Assembly: GCF_001675045.1 (NCBI RefSeq)
Contig: NZ_LYPA01000047.1
Location: forward strand, 117,370 to 181,369
Source of the DNA: Paenibacillus oryzae
GTDB taxonomy: Bacteria > Bacillota > Bacilli > Paenibacillales > Paenibacillaceae
Length of the DNA stretch: 64,000 bases
Direction of reading: 5' to 3'
Each line of letters starts with the position of its first letter. Position 1 is the first letter of the stretch. The position numbers were made by a program, and so were the translations under genes. Below are positions 26,986 through 35,539 of the stretch, piece after piece. The notes below the pieces were generated by a model that searched no databases, was not told the origin of the DNA, and worked only from the letters and a program-made list of their open reading frames with translations.

Positions 26986-27651
26986 GAGTCATTCACTCCT
27001 TTGCATGTCTGGGCGCGTTTTTTCTATTGTAGCATTGAATTGTTAGAAGAAAGCTCTGGTTTTGAAAAATCTGCATTAACCATACCACGCTGATCCATGT
27101 CGCCACTCCTTTTAATCTTGGCCTCTGCGGTATTCATTACGCCAAAAAACACGAAATTCTCCTTGTCGCTTCTTATCATACCAATTTCGATTATTATTTG
27201 CCGTTTTACAATCTGGGCGGAATGGAAAAGCTATTATGGAGATATATGGATGGGTTTCTCCCTCCTGGACGAGTATAGATTAATTAATTTTAATTCAACC
27301 CCATTTATCAAGGACGTTTGTGCTAAAAATGCAGAAAATGGTTGAGAATAAGACAGACACGAAGCAAAGAGCGGGGAATAGAGCCCTGGTCTTCTGCAAT
27401 GCCTTTTTCTGACTCAAAAGAGTGAAAAGCAGTCGAATTCCCATTTTGACAAAGTAGTGGTTTCAGAGGAAAATCAGTAAATCAAACAGGGCACACTATG
27501 CACTGGATAAACTTGCGCCCCTTTTAATCAGGGTTCAAAAAGTTCGGCTTCAACAGGCATGCTTCATAATGGGAAGCGGACTTTTTGAACAACATTGTCA
27601 GGGGATAGAAGCAAGGGGTCAAAAATAGGGGTTTCAAGGGGGCAATGCCAT
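26986..27651. other. AT-rich intergenic region without a convincing gene
   Basis: This 666-bp stretch holds the promoter side of the PAP2 gene and the foldback element at 27534-27592. A frame at 27097-27345 (82 residues, hydrophobic at first) has an ATG but no ribosome site and no recognisable family, so I do not call it. I see nothing else of note. Confidence 0.5.
27534..27592. repeat. Short foldback element related to the 185-bp repeats
   Basis: About 58 bp begin GTTCAAAAAGTTCGGCTTC and end GAAGCGGACTTTTTGAAC, giving near-complementary ends. On the minus strand it reads TCAAAAAGTCCGCTTCCCATTA, so 22 bases are shared exactly with the left end of each unit at 17021-17833. It looks like a shortened or solo member of the same dispersed family. 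Confidence 0.8.
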
Positions 27652-28887
27652 ATGGGTTTTACAATTGCTTTTATCGCACTACAGGTCACGCTGGCCTGCA
27701 TCGCCGTTTACCAGTTTGGTCTTTCGTTATTCGGCTTTATGAAGCACAAGGCCCGCAAGCGGCACGAGCCGCAAAAGTCCTTTGCCGTGCTTGTCGCTGC
27801 GCATAACGAGGAGCAGGTGGTAGGGGCGCTCATTGAAAATTTAAAAAATCTGGATTATCCCAAAGAGCTTTACGACATTTTTGTCATTTGCGACAACTGT
27901 ACCGACAACACCGTGCAAATCGTCCGCAGCATGGGCGTGAAGGCTTGCGTTCGCAGCAATTATCATCTGCGGGGCAAGGGCCATGCCATTGAATGGATGC
28001 TGAAGGAGCTTTGGAGCATGCCGCGCCAATACGATGCAGTGGTTATGTTTGATGCCGACAATCTGGTCAATCCCGACTTCCTGAAGCTTATGAACGATGA
28101 TTTGTGCGCAGGACACAAAGTAATTCAGGGGTATCTGGATACCAAAAATCCTGGCGATTCCTGGGTCACAGCGGCTTATGCCATCACTTACTGGTATTGC
28201 AACCGTCTGTGGCAGCTGTCCAGAACAAACCTGAACATGAGCAATTTTCTGGGCGGTACGGGCATGTGCTTTGATTCTGCCTTGCTCAAGGATATGGGTT
28301 GGGGAGCAACGAGCCTGGTAGAGGATTTGGAGTTTTCCATGCGCTGTGTCAAGCGAAATATCTATCCCGTCCTGAATTACGACGCCAAAGTATTTGACGA
28401 AAAGCCGGTTACGTTCAAGGCATCCGCCCGCCAGCGCCTTCGCTGGATGCAAGGGCACTTTAATGTGGCGCGCAAATATTTTTTCCCGCTGCTGTGGGCA
28501 GGCATCAAGGAGCGAAATCTGACCAAGTTTGACGCCGCTATCTACAGTATTTCGGTATACAACACATTGCTGGGCTTTCTCCTGATCGTGCTTCTCTGGG
28601 CGGATATGGCCATTCCGGCGTTTAATGTCTTTCATTCCGTTTATGACTACCTCCCGAAATGGCTGGTGGTTGTCGCCGCTACTGCTACTCTGCTGCAATT
28701 TCCAGCAGCCATGATGATGGAGAAGGTCAAAAGTAAAAAGATGTACGCCCATTTGCTTACGCTGCCGTTTTTCCTGATTTCCTGGTGGCCGATTACCTTC
28801 TATGCCTTCTTTACACAGAACAACAAAACCTGGAGCCATACGCAGCATACCCGAGTGGTGCGCATTGAAGAGGTGCAGGGCAAATAA
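27652..28887 (+). CDS. Membrane glycosyltransferase family 2
   Basis: This 411-residue processive-type glycosyltransferase has an N-terminal membrane segment (about 3-28), a GT-A domain (VLVAAHNEEQVVGALIENL; CDNCTDNT; DAD metal motif in MFDADNLV; GGTGMCF; SLVEDLEFSMR) and the R-QRLRWMQGH motif (QxxRW type). Three to four membrane segments follow from about 310. This plan is that of synthases that extend and export beta-linked polysaccharides, or of lipid glycosyltransferases. The sugar cannot be read. The start at 27652 has AAGGGGG at suitable spacing; the open frame before it overlaps the foldback element and is not convincing. Confidence 0.85.
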   Translation: MGFTIAFIALQVTLACIAVYQFGLSLFGFMKHKARKRHEPQKSFAVLVAAHNEEQVVGALIENLKNLDYPKELYDIFVICDNCTDNTVQIVRSMGVKACVRSNYHLRGKGHAIEWMLKELWSMPRQYDAVVMFDADNLVNPDFLKLMNDDLCAGHKVIQGYLDTKNPGDSWVTAAYAITYWYCNRLWQLSRTNLNMSNFLGGTGMCFDSALLKDMGWGATSLVEDLEFSMRCVKRNIYPVLNYDAKVFDEKPVTFKASARQRLRWMQGHFNVARKYFFPLLWAGIKERNLTKFDAAIYSISVYNTLLGFLLIVLLWADMAIPAFNVFHSVYDYLPKWLVVVAATATLLQFPAAMMMEKVKSKKMYAHLLTLPFFLISWWPITFYAFFTQNNKTWSHTQHTRVVRIEEVQGK

Positions 28888-28907
28888 AGCTTTTTGCAAA
28901 AAGTCGC

Positions 28908-28936
28908 TTGACAGCGATTGGCAAGTGCGTTATATT
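28908..28936 (+). promoter_or_regulatory. SigA promoter of the infC-rpmI-rplT operon
   Basis: A perfect TTGACA is followed after 17 bp by TATATT. It lies 21 bp after the glycosyltransferase stop and directly before the structured leader. Confidence 0.75.
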
Positions 28937-28941
28937 AATTT

Positions 28942-29118
28942 GGTACTGTTTAAAACATACGCAAAAGCAGAAGCACCCGCTTCTCACCTCTTCGGCGCAG
29001 GCTGACAGGTTCGCGATCATGGAATGATAACTGCATTGCCTTTTATCGGCATGCAATGAATTTCAATGGACGTTGATGTGATGCGGGTTCTATGAGCCCG
29101 CATCTTTTTATTTTTGAG
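28942..29118 (+). promoter_or_regulatory. L20 leader with attenuator of the IF-3 operon
   Basis: The leader contains the AAGCACCCGCTTCTCACC block typical of the Firmicute L20/infC leader. It ends in a terminator at 29080-29115 (GATGCGGG / CCCGCATC plus a T-rich tract) before the infC ribosome site. In Bacillus, ribosomal protein L20 binds such a leader and promotes termination, which gives feedback control. Binding here is inferred from family knowledge. Confidence 0.75.
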
Positions 29119-29147
29119 AAGCAAAACTATTTTGGAGGTGGCACGTT

Positions 29148-29666
29148 ATTAGCAGAGAACATCAAATCAACGATGAAATCCGGGCCAGGGAAGTTCGCTT
29201 GGTAGGCGCTGACGGAGAGCAAATCGGCATTAAATCGATTCGCGATGCGTTGCAGCTTGCAATTGATGCTAATCTGGATCTGGTGAACGTCGCGCCAACG
29301 GCCAAACCGCCGGTTTGCCGCATTATGGATTACGGCAAATTCCGCTACGAGCAACAGAAGAAAGAAAAGGAAGCGCGCAAAAATCAGAAAGTCGTTGATC
29401 TTAAGGAAGTTTGGTTCCGCGCAAACATCGAGGAGCACGACTATCAGGTCAAGTTCCGCAATGTTGTGAAGTTCTTGAATGAAGGCGACAAGGTAAAGGC
29501 TTCCGTTCGTTTCCGGGGGCGTGAAATTACGCATGCAGCGATCGGGCAGCGAATTCTGGATCGTCTATCCAAGGAAGTTGCCGAAATATGCAATGTCGAG
29601 CGCGCTCCCAAGCTGGAAGGCCGGAGCATGATTATGATTTTGGCACCGAAAAACACCGCCCAATAA
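29148..29666 (+). CDS. infC: Translation initiation factor IF-3, ATT start
   Basis: This 172-residue factor binds the 30S subunit and checks start codons. The N-domain reads REHQINDEIRAREVRLVGADGEQIG, then the linker YEQQKKEKEARKNQK, and the C-domain has VKASVRFRGREITHAAIG. The first ATG or TTG in frame would cut off the conserved N-terminal strand. The right start is ATT at 29148, with GGAGGT 8 bp upstream. Rare ATT or ATA starts on infC are known in many bacteria and allow IF-3 to limit its own synthesis. It is the first gene of infC-rpmI-rplT, with 36 bp to rpmI. Confidence 0.95.
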   Translation: MSREHQINDEIRAREVRLVGADGEQIGIKSIRDALQLAIDANLDLVNVAPTAKPPVCRIMDYGKFRYEQQKKEKEARKNQKVVDLKEVWFRANIEEHDYQVKFRNVVKFLNEGDKVKASVRFRGREITHAAIGQRILDRLSKEVAEICNVERAPKLEGRSMIMILAPKNTAQ

Positions 29667-29702
29667 AAGGCTGGATACAATTTTAAGGAGGAAAATACTG
29701 AC

Positions 29703-29903
29703 ATGCCTAAGATGAAAACACACAGCAGTCTGAAAGACCGTTTCAAAATTACCGGTACTGGTAAAGTGAAACGCTACAAAGCTTACAGAAACCACTTGCT
29801 TTCGCACAAATCCGGACGCCAGAAGCGCGTTTTGGCTGGTCAGCCTTTGATGGCAGCTGGCGACGTTCGTCGTCTGCAACAAGGTCTTTCCAACCTGAAA
29901 TAA
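29703..29903 (+). CDS. rpmI: Ribosomal protein bL35
   Basis: This 66-residue basic protein has the bL35 signature [37 protein letters not shown]. The normal N-terminus GAAKRFK is here SSLKDRFK, a small variation. It is a structural protein of the 50S subunit. It lies between infC and rplT in the conserved order, with an AGGAGG site before the ATG, and shares the L20-controlled transcript. Confidence 0.96.
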   Translation: MPKMKTHSSLKDRFKITGTGKVKRYKAYRNHLLSHKSGRQKRVLAGQPLMAAGDVRRLQQGLSNLK

Positions 29904-29968
29904 TAGCACGGCATATAATGTGAGTTCCCATATAAAAAGTTTATTCAAACTACAGGAGGTTTCCACTC

Positions 29969-30328
29969 ATGGCAAGAGTTAAAGGCGGCTTTGTCCGCAC
30001 TCGTCGTCGCAAAAGAATTTTGAAGCTGGCAAAAGGTTATTTCGGTTCCAAACACCGTCTGTTTAAAACAGCGAAGGAGCAAGTTGGCAAGTCGCTTATG
30101 TACGCATACCGCGACCGTCGCAACAAAAAACGCGATTTCCGCAGACTGTGGATCGTTCGTATCAATGCGGCTGCTCGTATCAACGGCTTGTCCTACAGCA
30201 AATTCATGCATGGCCTGAAGCTTGCTGGCGTTGAAGTAAACCGTAAAATCCTGGCTGACCTGGCTGTTAACGACATCGGTTCGTTCAACTCCCTGGCTGG
30301 CATCGCCAAAGAAAAAATTAACGCTTAA
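29969..30328 (+). CDS. rplT: Ribosomal protein bL20
   Basis: This 119-residue basic protein has the full bL20 pattern: [29 protein letters not shown], then [26 protein letters not shown] and a C-terminal domain ending in GIAKEKI. bL20 is needed for early 50S assembly, and in Bacillus it represses this operon by binding the leader. The start has AGGAGG. A strong terminator directly follows the stop. Confidence 0.97.
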   Translation: MARVKGGFVRTRRRKRILKLAKGYFGSKHRLFKTAKEQVGKSLMYAYRDRRNKKRDFRRLWIVRINAAARINGLSYSKFMHGLKLAGVEVNRKILADLAVNDIGSFNSLAGIAKEKINA

Positions 30329-30330
30329 TT

Positions 30331-30383
30331 AAAAAAAGCCATTTCGTCCGCAGGTTGTTGCCTGTGGCGAAAGGCTTTTTTTG
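30331..30383 (+). terminator. Terminator of the infC-rpmI-rplT operon
   Basis: Stem AAAAAGCCATTTCG with CGAAAGGCTTTTT and an inner GCAGG/CCTG(T) pairing, followed by seven T and flanked by A on the left. It is also near the end of the convergent VOC gene. Confidence 0.8.
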
Positions 30384-30385
30384 TT

Positions 30386-31201
30386 TTACCCGTTATTCGC
30401 TTGTTTGCCTAGCTCAAGCTCCGCGCCGTGAGATAACTTGGGGTCAAGCGTTCTTGCTGGAGAGGGCAGCTTGCTTTTTAGAATAACCTTTTCGATACCA
30501 TCGCTGGTACCCTTTTTCAGAGTAAGCAACGTATCGCCCAGCCGAAAACAGCAGCGTGTACTACTATTTTCACCCGTTTCCAAAGGTGGGCTTTGCCTGA
30601 GAAAAAACCGGTAGCTTTCAAAGGCAGTATTCCAGTCAGTGGTCGCAATGACCAACTCTTGAAAACCTTCGCTGCCATTTGGATGGGCTGTCATAGCATC
30701 ATTCAACACAATTGCGGGATGATAGGGACTCATAAAAAACGGGAGATTTTCGTTGCCGGGATAATAGATGGACCAATTTACAGCAGATCCGTCCTCGTTT
30801 TTTCTTTTCATTCGTTTTGGTCCGTATACATGAAAGCCCGATAAGGACAGAACCTTCATATTATGCTGGAAAGCGTCACTTGGGAGGCTGTCCAAGGCAT
30901 AATCTCTGAAGCCTTCGCCAGCGCGTATATAATTGTCGTAACGGCCGGCATCAGGCTTTTTGAAGATCCGCATAAAACGCACCACAAGGCGCATCAGGCT
31001 ATTCAGCGGCTGTCCAAAATTAGTGCAAAACAGCTCCAGAAAGGAGCCGTCGTTAAAATAAATCATGGCATTAACGGATTTGTCCGGTTTGGTCGGGTAG
31101 GTTACGCAAAACCCCAGTTTTGTGAAGTTATTGACGGCCGCCTTTAAATTATCGACTTTAATCAAGACATGCCCGATTTGAAACGGCGGGTTTGCCTGCA
31201 T
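30386..31201 (-). CDS. VOC family protein (glyoxalase-like)
   Basis: This 271-residue protein begins with a VOC module (IGHVLIKVDNLKAAVNNFTKLGF; AMIYFNDGSFLELF). It has a second, weaker module near residues 170-240 (GFQELVIATTDWNTAFESYRFFL ... TLLTLKKG), the layout of the Glyoxalase_3 group. These are metal-dependent or binding proteins of varied function, and none can be assigned. I place the start at 31201 because GGAGAGGAG precedes it; the open frame goes 91 codons further without a site. It is divergent from the AraC regulator gene at 31404. Confidence 0.75.
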   Translation of the reverse strand: MQANPPFQIGHVLIKVDNLKAAVNNFTKLGFCVTYPTKPDKSVNAMIYFNDGSFLELFCTNFGQPLNSLMRLVVRFMRIFKKPDAGRYDNYIRAGEGFRDYALDSLPSDAFQHNMKVLSLSGFHVYGPKRMKRKNEDGSAVNWSIYYPGNENLPFFMSPYHPAIVLNDAMTAHPNGSEGFQELVIATTDWNTAFESYRFFLRQSPPLETGENSSTRCCFRLGDTLLTLKKGTSDGIEKVILKSKLPSPARTLDPKLSHGAELELGKQANNG

Positions 31202-31403
31202 ATTCGTTTCTCCTCTCCTGTTCATAATTAGGAATTGTAACGCAGAAGCAAAAAAAATGTGCTCCAAAGCGGAGTTTTTTATATCCCGATCGGAAGTTTT
31301 GGACAGTAAAAATCCCGAGCAAGCGGCGCGGAGTGCGTTGTAGGGCAAAAAAACCGTCCCTGCCGAAATTTTAGCTTGCTCGGTTTCTGGAGTTGAAGCT
31401 GAA

Positions 31404-32318
31404 ATGAACGATACTAATGCCTCTGCCAATTTCTTGAGCGACGGCACGGCCACAGGAGCAATGATTATAAGCAATATCGCAACCGACTTGACGATATGCA
31501 GGAGTAATTTGACCTTTCAAAAAAATGGAGTGATTCATGAGCCGCGCGACCCGCGCCTATTTGTGCAAATCAGCTTTTGTCTGGAGGGGGGCTTGTCTTG
31601 GAGCTACTCTGATTCCTCCGGCGAACAGTCAATTAGCCGCTGCGAAAGCGGGATTCAATATGGATTTTTGGAGGATTGTTTCAGCTCGTTTTATGCGGGT
31701 CAGCATTGCGAGGGACTGAGCATCGGCCTTGGCCGGGAGCGTTTCGGGGAGATGATTTCGTGTTTTCGTTCCAGACATGCATCAGCCGCTGATTTTGGAA
31801 AATCGACAGTTATTTCGCCAAAGGTACAGCTGCTGATTAAGCAACTTTATGGGCAGCTGAATGAAAGCTCGATTTGCGAAAGTCTTCGCCCCATTTATAC
31901 AGAGGGAAAAATATTGGAGCTGCTGGCGGTTTATTTTGATGAAAGGATCGGCATGGGTTCCCGGAGCGGCGGCAATCCGCCCCTTTCAAGGGAGGATTGC
32001 GAGCGGCTGTTGCTTGCAAAGGGCATCATCGACCAAAAATATGCCGAGCAGCTGACCATCTCCGGCTTGGCGAGGACGGTTTGTTTAAATGAATACAAAC
32101 TGAAGACCGGCTTCAAGCAAAGCTTCGGCCACACGGTATACGGATATATCGTTTATAAACGTATGGAGGCTGCGGTTTTGCTGCTGGATTCCGGTAAGCG
32201 AAAGGTGAAGGACGTAGCGTGGCTGGTCGGCTATTGCAACGTAAGCCATTTTATTAAGGCGTTCAAGAAACAATATGGGCGCACTCCTGGCGAGATAAAC
32301 CGGACCATGCGCGATTAA
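31404..32318 (+). CDS. AraC-family transcriptional regulator (PchR-like)
   Basis: This 304-residue protein has an N-terminal sensing domain without a clear cupin motif and a C-terminal AraC domain of two helix-turn-helix units (LTISGLARTVCLNEYKLKTGFKQSFGHTVYGYI, then KVKDVAWLVGYCNVSHFIKAFKKQYGRTPGEI). The N-terminal part (FVQISFCLEGG, GRERFGEM) is like PchR-type regulators that answer siderophores in other bacteria. That link is suggestive only. It diverges from the VOC gene, which it may control. The ribosome site is weak (GGAG 12 bp before the ATG). Confidence 0.8.
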   Translation: MNDTNASANFLSDGTATGAMIISNIATDLTICRSNLTFQKNGVIHEPRDPRLFVQISFCLEGGLSWSYSDSSGEQSISRCESGIQYGFLEDCFSSFYAGQHCEGLSIGLGRERFGEMISCFRSRHASAADFGKSTVISPKVQLLIKQLYGQLNESSICESLRPIYTEGKILELLAVYFDERIGMGSRSGGNPPLSREDCERLLLAKGIIDQKYAEQLTISGLARTVCLNEYKLKTGFKQSFGHTVYGYIVYKRMEAAVLLLDSGKRKVKDVAWLVGYCNVSHFIKAFKKQYGRTPGEINRTMRD

Positions 32319-32409
32319 AGTCGTTTAATGTTCACGAGCGGACAAACATACAGGCATTCCCTCCTTCCAGCGAATAAGCTATAGGATAACAGGGAAGGGG
32401 GGAAACGGC

Positions 32410-32784
32410 ATGCGTGGCAAAGTTTCCAGGGAACAAGCCAAAAAGCTTTTGGGAAAATCTATTTATGCGGTCAAGAGAGACGGAGCGGTCGTCACGGGAC
32501 GTCTGGTTAGAATAAGCGGCAACCGTCTTTATCTGTCCCCAGGCAAATCGTCAAAAGGAAAAAAGGTTAAAACAAAAGCCTTTATATTACCGCTTGTTTT
32601 ATTTGACCTGCTTGCTATCGGCACACTAGGCTTCTGGGGAGGCGGCTGGGGCGGTGGCTGGGGCGGCGGCTACGGAGGCGGCTGGGGCGGCGGATGCGGA
32701 TGCGGCGTTCCAGGCTGCGGCGGCGGATGCGGCTATGGAGGTTATGGCGGCAAAGGCGGCGGTTACGGATTCGGCGGCTTCTAA
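32410..32784 (+). CDS. Glycine-rich protein with one membrane segment and Cys/Trp-Gly repeats
   Basis: I do not recognise a named family. The 124 residues split into three parts. A basic N-terminal part (about 1-57) contains the SH3- or Sm-like string YAVKRDGAVVTGRLVRISGNRLYLSP. A hydrophobic segment (about 58-75, AFILPLVLFDLLAIGTLGF) follows. The tail of about 48 residues is mostly glycine, as WGGG and YGGG repeats then CGCG, CGGGCG and GYGG. There is no signal peptide at the start. The tail suggests a surface or spore-coat role, where Gly- and Cys-rich tails cross-link. The ATG follows GAAGGGGGG. Confidence 0.7.
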   Translation: MRGKVSREQAKKLLGKSIYAVKRDGAVVTGRLVRISGNRLYLSPGKSSKGKKVKTKAFILPLVLFDLLAIGTLGFWGGGWGGGWGGGYGGGWGGGCGCGVPGCGGGCGYGGYGGKGGGYGFGGF

Positions 32785-32805
32785 AGCAGCCGTCATTAAA
32801 GCGGT

Positions 32806-33246
32806 TTAAAGCGGCTTGATCAGCTCATGGCATTGCAGATCAGGCCAGAAGCGTAACACGGAATAGCCAAGCTTGTGATAATAGGCCATGGCGCGTCCGT
32901 TGCTTCGGTCAACAAACAGCCGGCTGACGGCGCAGCGATGCTTGCGGCCATAGGCTTCGGCGTAGCTCATCAATGAGGTTCCGTGTCCGCAGCCCCGGTG
33001 CTGCGGATGCGTAACCAGCATATCCACCAGCAGCTCGCCGCGAGAGGCGCTGCAGTGGACGAAAGCGACAGGAGGGCCCGTCTTGCCCTTTGCGGCTACA
33101 TAAGTGACGCCCCAGCGGAAACGTTTGGGAAGCTCTCGTATGGTATGGGCGTCATGCGGCCTGACACTATGGGAATAGGGAAGCAGCTCTGCTTTAATTA
33201 ACCGGACAAGCTCGGTATCATCACTTGGTTTGCGAATTCGGATCAT
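32806..33246 (-). CDS. GNAT family N-acetyltransferase
   Basis: This 146-residue protein has the GNAT core LLVDMLVTHPQHRGCGHGTSLMSYAEAYGRKHRC (acetyl-CoA loop HRGCGHG in place of RGxGxG) and LFVDRSNGRAMAYYHKLGYSVLR. The substrate is unknown. The ATG at 33246 follows TTGGAGGAAC; the open frame extends upstream without support. It converges with the glycine-rich gene and is divergent from the ilv promoter. Confidence 0.78.
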   Translation of the reverse strand: MIRIRKPSDDTELVRLIKAELLPYSHSVRPHDAHTIRELPKRFRWGVTYVAAKGKTGPPVAFVHCSASRGELLVDMLVTHPQHRGCGHGTSLMSYAEAYGRKHRCAVSRLFVDRSNGRAMAYYHKLGYSVLRFWPDLQCHELIKPL

Positions 33247-33411
33247 GTCGTTCCTCCAATCGTAGCGGGTGAAAAAGACGAATGATTTCATGCTGTATAA
33301 CGCCTTAATGCCCTGGTTATAATACGATATGATGCCATATCCAAAATGTCCCTCAAAGAGGTTATTCGCACCTACGTAAAAAGAGGGTACAATTTTCAAT
33401 GGTTATTGTTC

Positions 33412-33440
33412 TTGACGAACAGAATGAATCGGACTATAAT
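33412..33440 (+). promoter_or_regulatory. SigA promoter of the ilv-leu operon
   Basis: TTGACG and a perfect TATAAT are separated by exactly 17 bp. The start point would fall near 33447, just before the T-box stem I. Confidence 0.78.
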
Positions 33441-33446
33441 GATGAA

Positions 33447-33768
33447 AAGTCATATCAATCAGCTATGATGAGGACGAAGTGTTAAGGGCTCTTTTGTTCA
33501 GAGAGCAGACGGATCAGCTGCAACCGTCGCCAAAATCCCTTTTCTACGAGCTCACCTCGGAGCTATTCTCCTGAAAAGCGGCAACGCGTATTAGGGAGCA
33601 TCGCAGGGCAAGCGTTAACGTGCCACTGGCAGAACGTCGATATGTGCACAGCGTTCTGACCTGTAGAGGTTATATATCGGGAGATATATAACGAATTTGG
33701 GTGGTACCACGGAAGATCAACCTTTCGTCCCTTTCAGTTTAAGCTGAGGGATGAAAGGTTTTTTGTTT
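33447..33768 (+). promoter_or_regulatory. T-box riboswitch of the ilvB operon
   Basis: The leader is complete. GATGAGGACGAAG starts stem I. CAGAGAG (AG bulge) and ACGGATCAGCTGCAACCGT (GNTG loop hairpin) follow. The T-box core GGGTGGTACCACGG is at 33699-33712, and the terminator AACCTTTCGTCCCT / AGGGATGAAAGGTT plus six T is at 33719-33765. It senses uncharged tRNA and permits transcription of the amino acid genes. The codon CTC in GAGCTCACC near 33555 is a possible leucine specifier, as in the Bacillus ilv-leu leader; this is inference. Confidence 0.92.
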
Positions 33769-33793
33769 TGCTTTTTTGAGAGGAGGAGCACTA

Positions 33794-35539
33794 ATGACAA
33801 CAGAAAGCGCAACATTAAAGTCAAAAGAAGAGTTGTTGAAGAAACTGTCCAAGCCCGAAGTAATTTCCGGTTCCGAAATTCTACTCCGCAGCTTATTGCT
33901 GGAGGGTGTGGATTGCGTCTTCGGTTATCCGGGCGGAGCGGTTTTGTATATTTATGACGCTATGCATGGCAATACCGATTTCAACCATATTTTGACCAGG
34001 CACGAGCAAGGAGCCATACACGCTGCTGACGGCTACGCTCGCGCAAGCGGCAAGGTTGGCGTATGTATCGCTACTTCCGGCCCCGGTGCAACCAACCTGG
34101 TAACGGGGATCGCGACCGCTTATATGGATTCCGTTCCGCTGGTTGTCATTACGGGCAACGTCATGTCGACTCTGATCGGCACAGACGCTTTTCAAGAAGC
34201 TGATATTACCGGCATCACGATGCCGATTACGAAGCACAGTTATCTGGTGCGCAATGTCGAGGATTTGGCCCGCACCATTCATGAAGCGTTCCACATTGCC
34301 AATACGGGACGCAAGGGTCCGGTGTTGATTGATATTCCGAAGGATGTGTCCGCACAGCAGACCTTGTTCCAACCGGTTACCGGAGTTAACATTCGGGGTT
34401 ATAATCCAACGATTAATCCCAACAAGCTGCAAGTGGACAAAATGATCAAAGCGATTTCGGAAGCGGAGCGGCCGCTCATTCTGGCAGGCGGCGGCGTTGT
34501 TTATTCCGGAGCGCATGAGGAGCTTCTGGAATTCGTAACAAAAACGGAAATTCCGATTACGACAACGCTTCTTGGACTCGGCGGCTTCCCGAGCGGCAAT
34601 GAGCTGTGGCTGGGCATGCCGGGCATGCACGGAACCTACACCGCTAACACATCCATCCAAAACTCGGATTTGCTTATCAACATCGGCGCGCGGTTTGATG
34701 ACCGCGTAACGGGCAAGCTGTCCGGATTTGCACCGCTGGCAAAAATTATCCACATTGACATCGATCCTGCGGAAATCGGCAAAAACGTACCGACCGATAT
34801 TCCGATCGTCGGAGATGTGAAGACGGTTCTGGGATTGGCCAACAAAACAGCGGTTCGCGCCGACAAGGCAGATGAGTGGAGAGCAAAGCTGAAAGCCTCC
34901 AAAGCGCAATATCCGTTCCGCTACAAGGATTCCGACACAGAGCTGAAGCCGCAATGGGTTGTAGAGATGATCCACGAATCGACTGGCGGGGATGCAATTG
35001 TCACAACGGACGTAGGCCAGCATCAAATGTGGGCCGCTCAATATTATCCGTTCAACAAGCCGCGTTCATGGGTAACGTCCGGCGGCCTTGGGACTATGGG
35101 TTTTGGTTTTCCTTCCGCAATCGGGGCTCAGATGGCAGAGCCTGACCGCACGGTTGTTTCCATTAATGGAGACGGCGGCATGCAGATGTGCGCCCAGGAG
35201 CTGGCAATTTGCGCGATTAATAACATACCGGTTAAAGTTGTTATATTAAACAACCAGGTTCTTGGCATGGTTCGTCAATGGCAAGAGCTCATTCACGGCA
35301 ATCGCTACAGCTATATTGATCTTGCCGGCAGCCCGGACTTTGTGAAGCTTGCTGAGGCATACGGAGTCAAAGGGTTCCGCGCCTCCAATAAAGAAGACGC
35401 CAAGGCGGTATGGGAGGAAGCGCTCCGTCATCCAGGCCCGGCCGTAGTGGAATTTATCGTACGCAAAGACGAAAATGTCTTCCCGATGGTCGCGCAGGGC
35501 AGCACGATCGATCAAATGATCATGGGGGATGCGGAATGA
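33794..35539 (+). CDS. ilvB: Acetolactate synthase large subunit
   Basis: This 581-residue thiamine diphosphate enzyme catalyses the first common step of valine, leucine and isoleucine synthesis. Visible marks are EGVDCVFGYPGGAVL and RHEQGAIHAADGYARASG (ThDP-activating Glu), SGPGATNLVTG, the central FAD-binding domain, and GDGGMQMCAQEL...NNQVLGMVRQWQ (ThDP/Mg motif). The ATG at 33794 follows GAGGAGGAG; a GTG 18 bp earlier overlaps that site. It is the first gene after the T-box, and its stop overlaps ilvN by 4 bases, so the two subunits are made together. Confidence 0.96.
   Translation: MTTESATLKSKEELLKKLSKPEVISGSEILLRSLLLEGVDCVFGYPGGAVLYIYDAMHGNTDFNHILTRHEQGAIHAADGYARASGKVGVCIATSGPGATNLVTGIATAYMDSVPLVVITGNVMSTLIGTDAFQEADITGITMPITKHSYLVRNVEDLARTIHEAFHIANTGRKGPVLIDIPKDVSAQQTLFQPVTGVNIRGYNPTINPNKLQVDKMIKAISEAERPLILAGGGVVYSGAHEELLEFVTKTEIPITTTLLGLGGFPSGNELWLGMPGMHGTYTANTSIQNSDLLINIGARFDDRVTGKLSGFAPLAKIIHIDIDPAEIGKNVPTDIPIVGDVKTVLGLANKTAVRADKADEWRAKLKASKAQYPFRYKDSDTELKPQWVVEMIHESTGGDAIVTTDVGQHQMWAAQYYPFNKPRSWVTSGGLGTMGFGFPSAIGAQMAEPDRTVVSINGDGGMQMCAQELAICAINNIPVKVVILNNQVLGMVRQWQELIHGNRYSYIDLAGSPDFVKLAEAYGVKGFRASNKEDAKAVWEEALRHPGPAVVEFIVRKDENVFPMVAQGSTIDQMIMGDAE

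Noticed and set aside
27097..27345. Small membrane protein of 82 residues
   Set aside because: No ribosome binding site, AT-rich composition and no recognisable similarity; probably chance.
27841..28899. A 352-residue minus-strand frame over the glycosyltransferase gene
   Set aside because: The opposite strand carries a clear family with all motifs; this frame has no family and no start signals.
33893..35041. A 382-residue minus-strand frame over ilvB
   Set aside because: ilvB is certain on the plus strand. The antisense frame has no ribosome site and odd composition.
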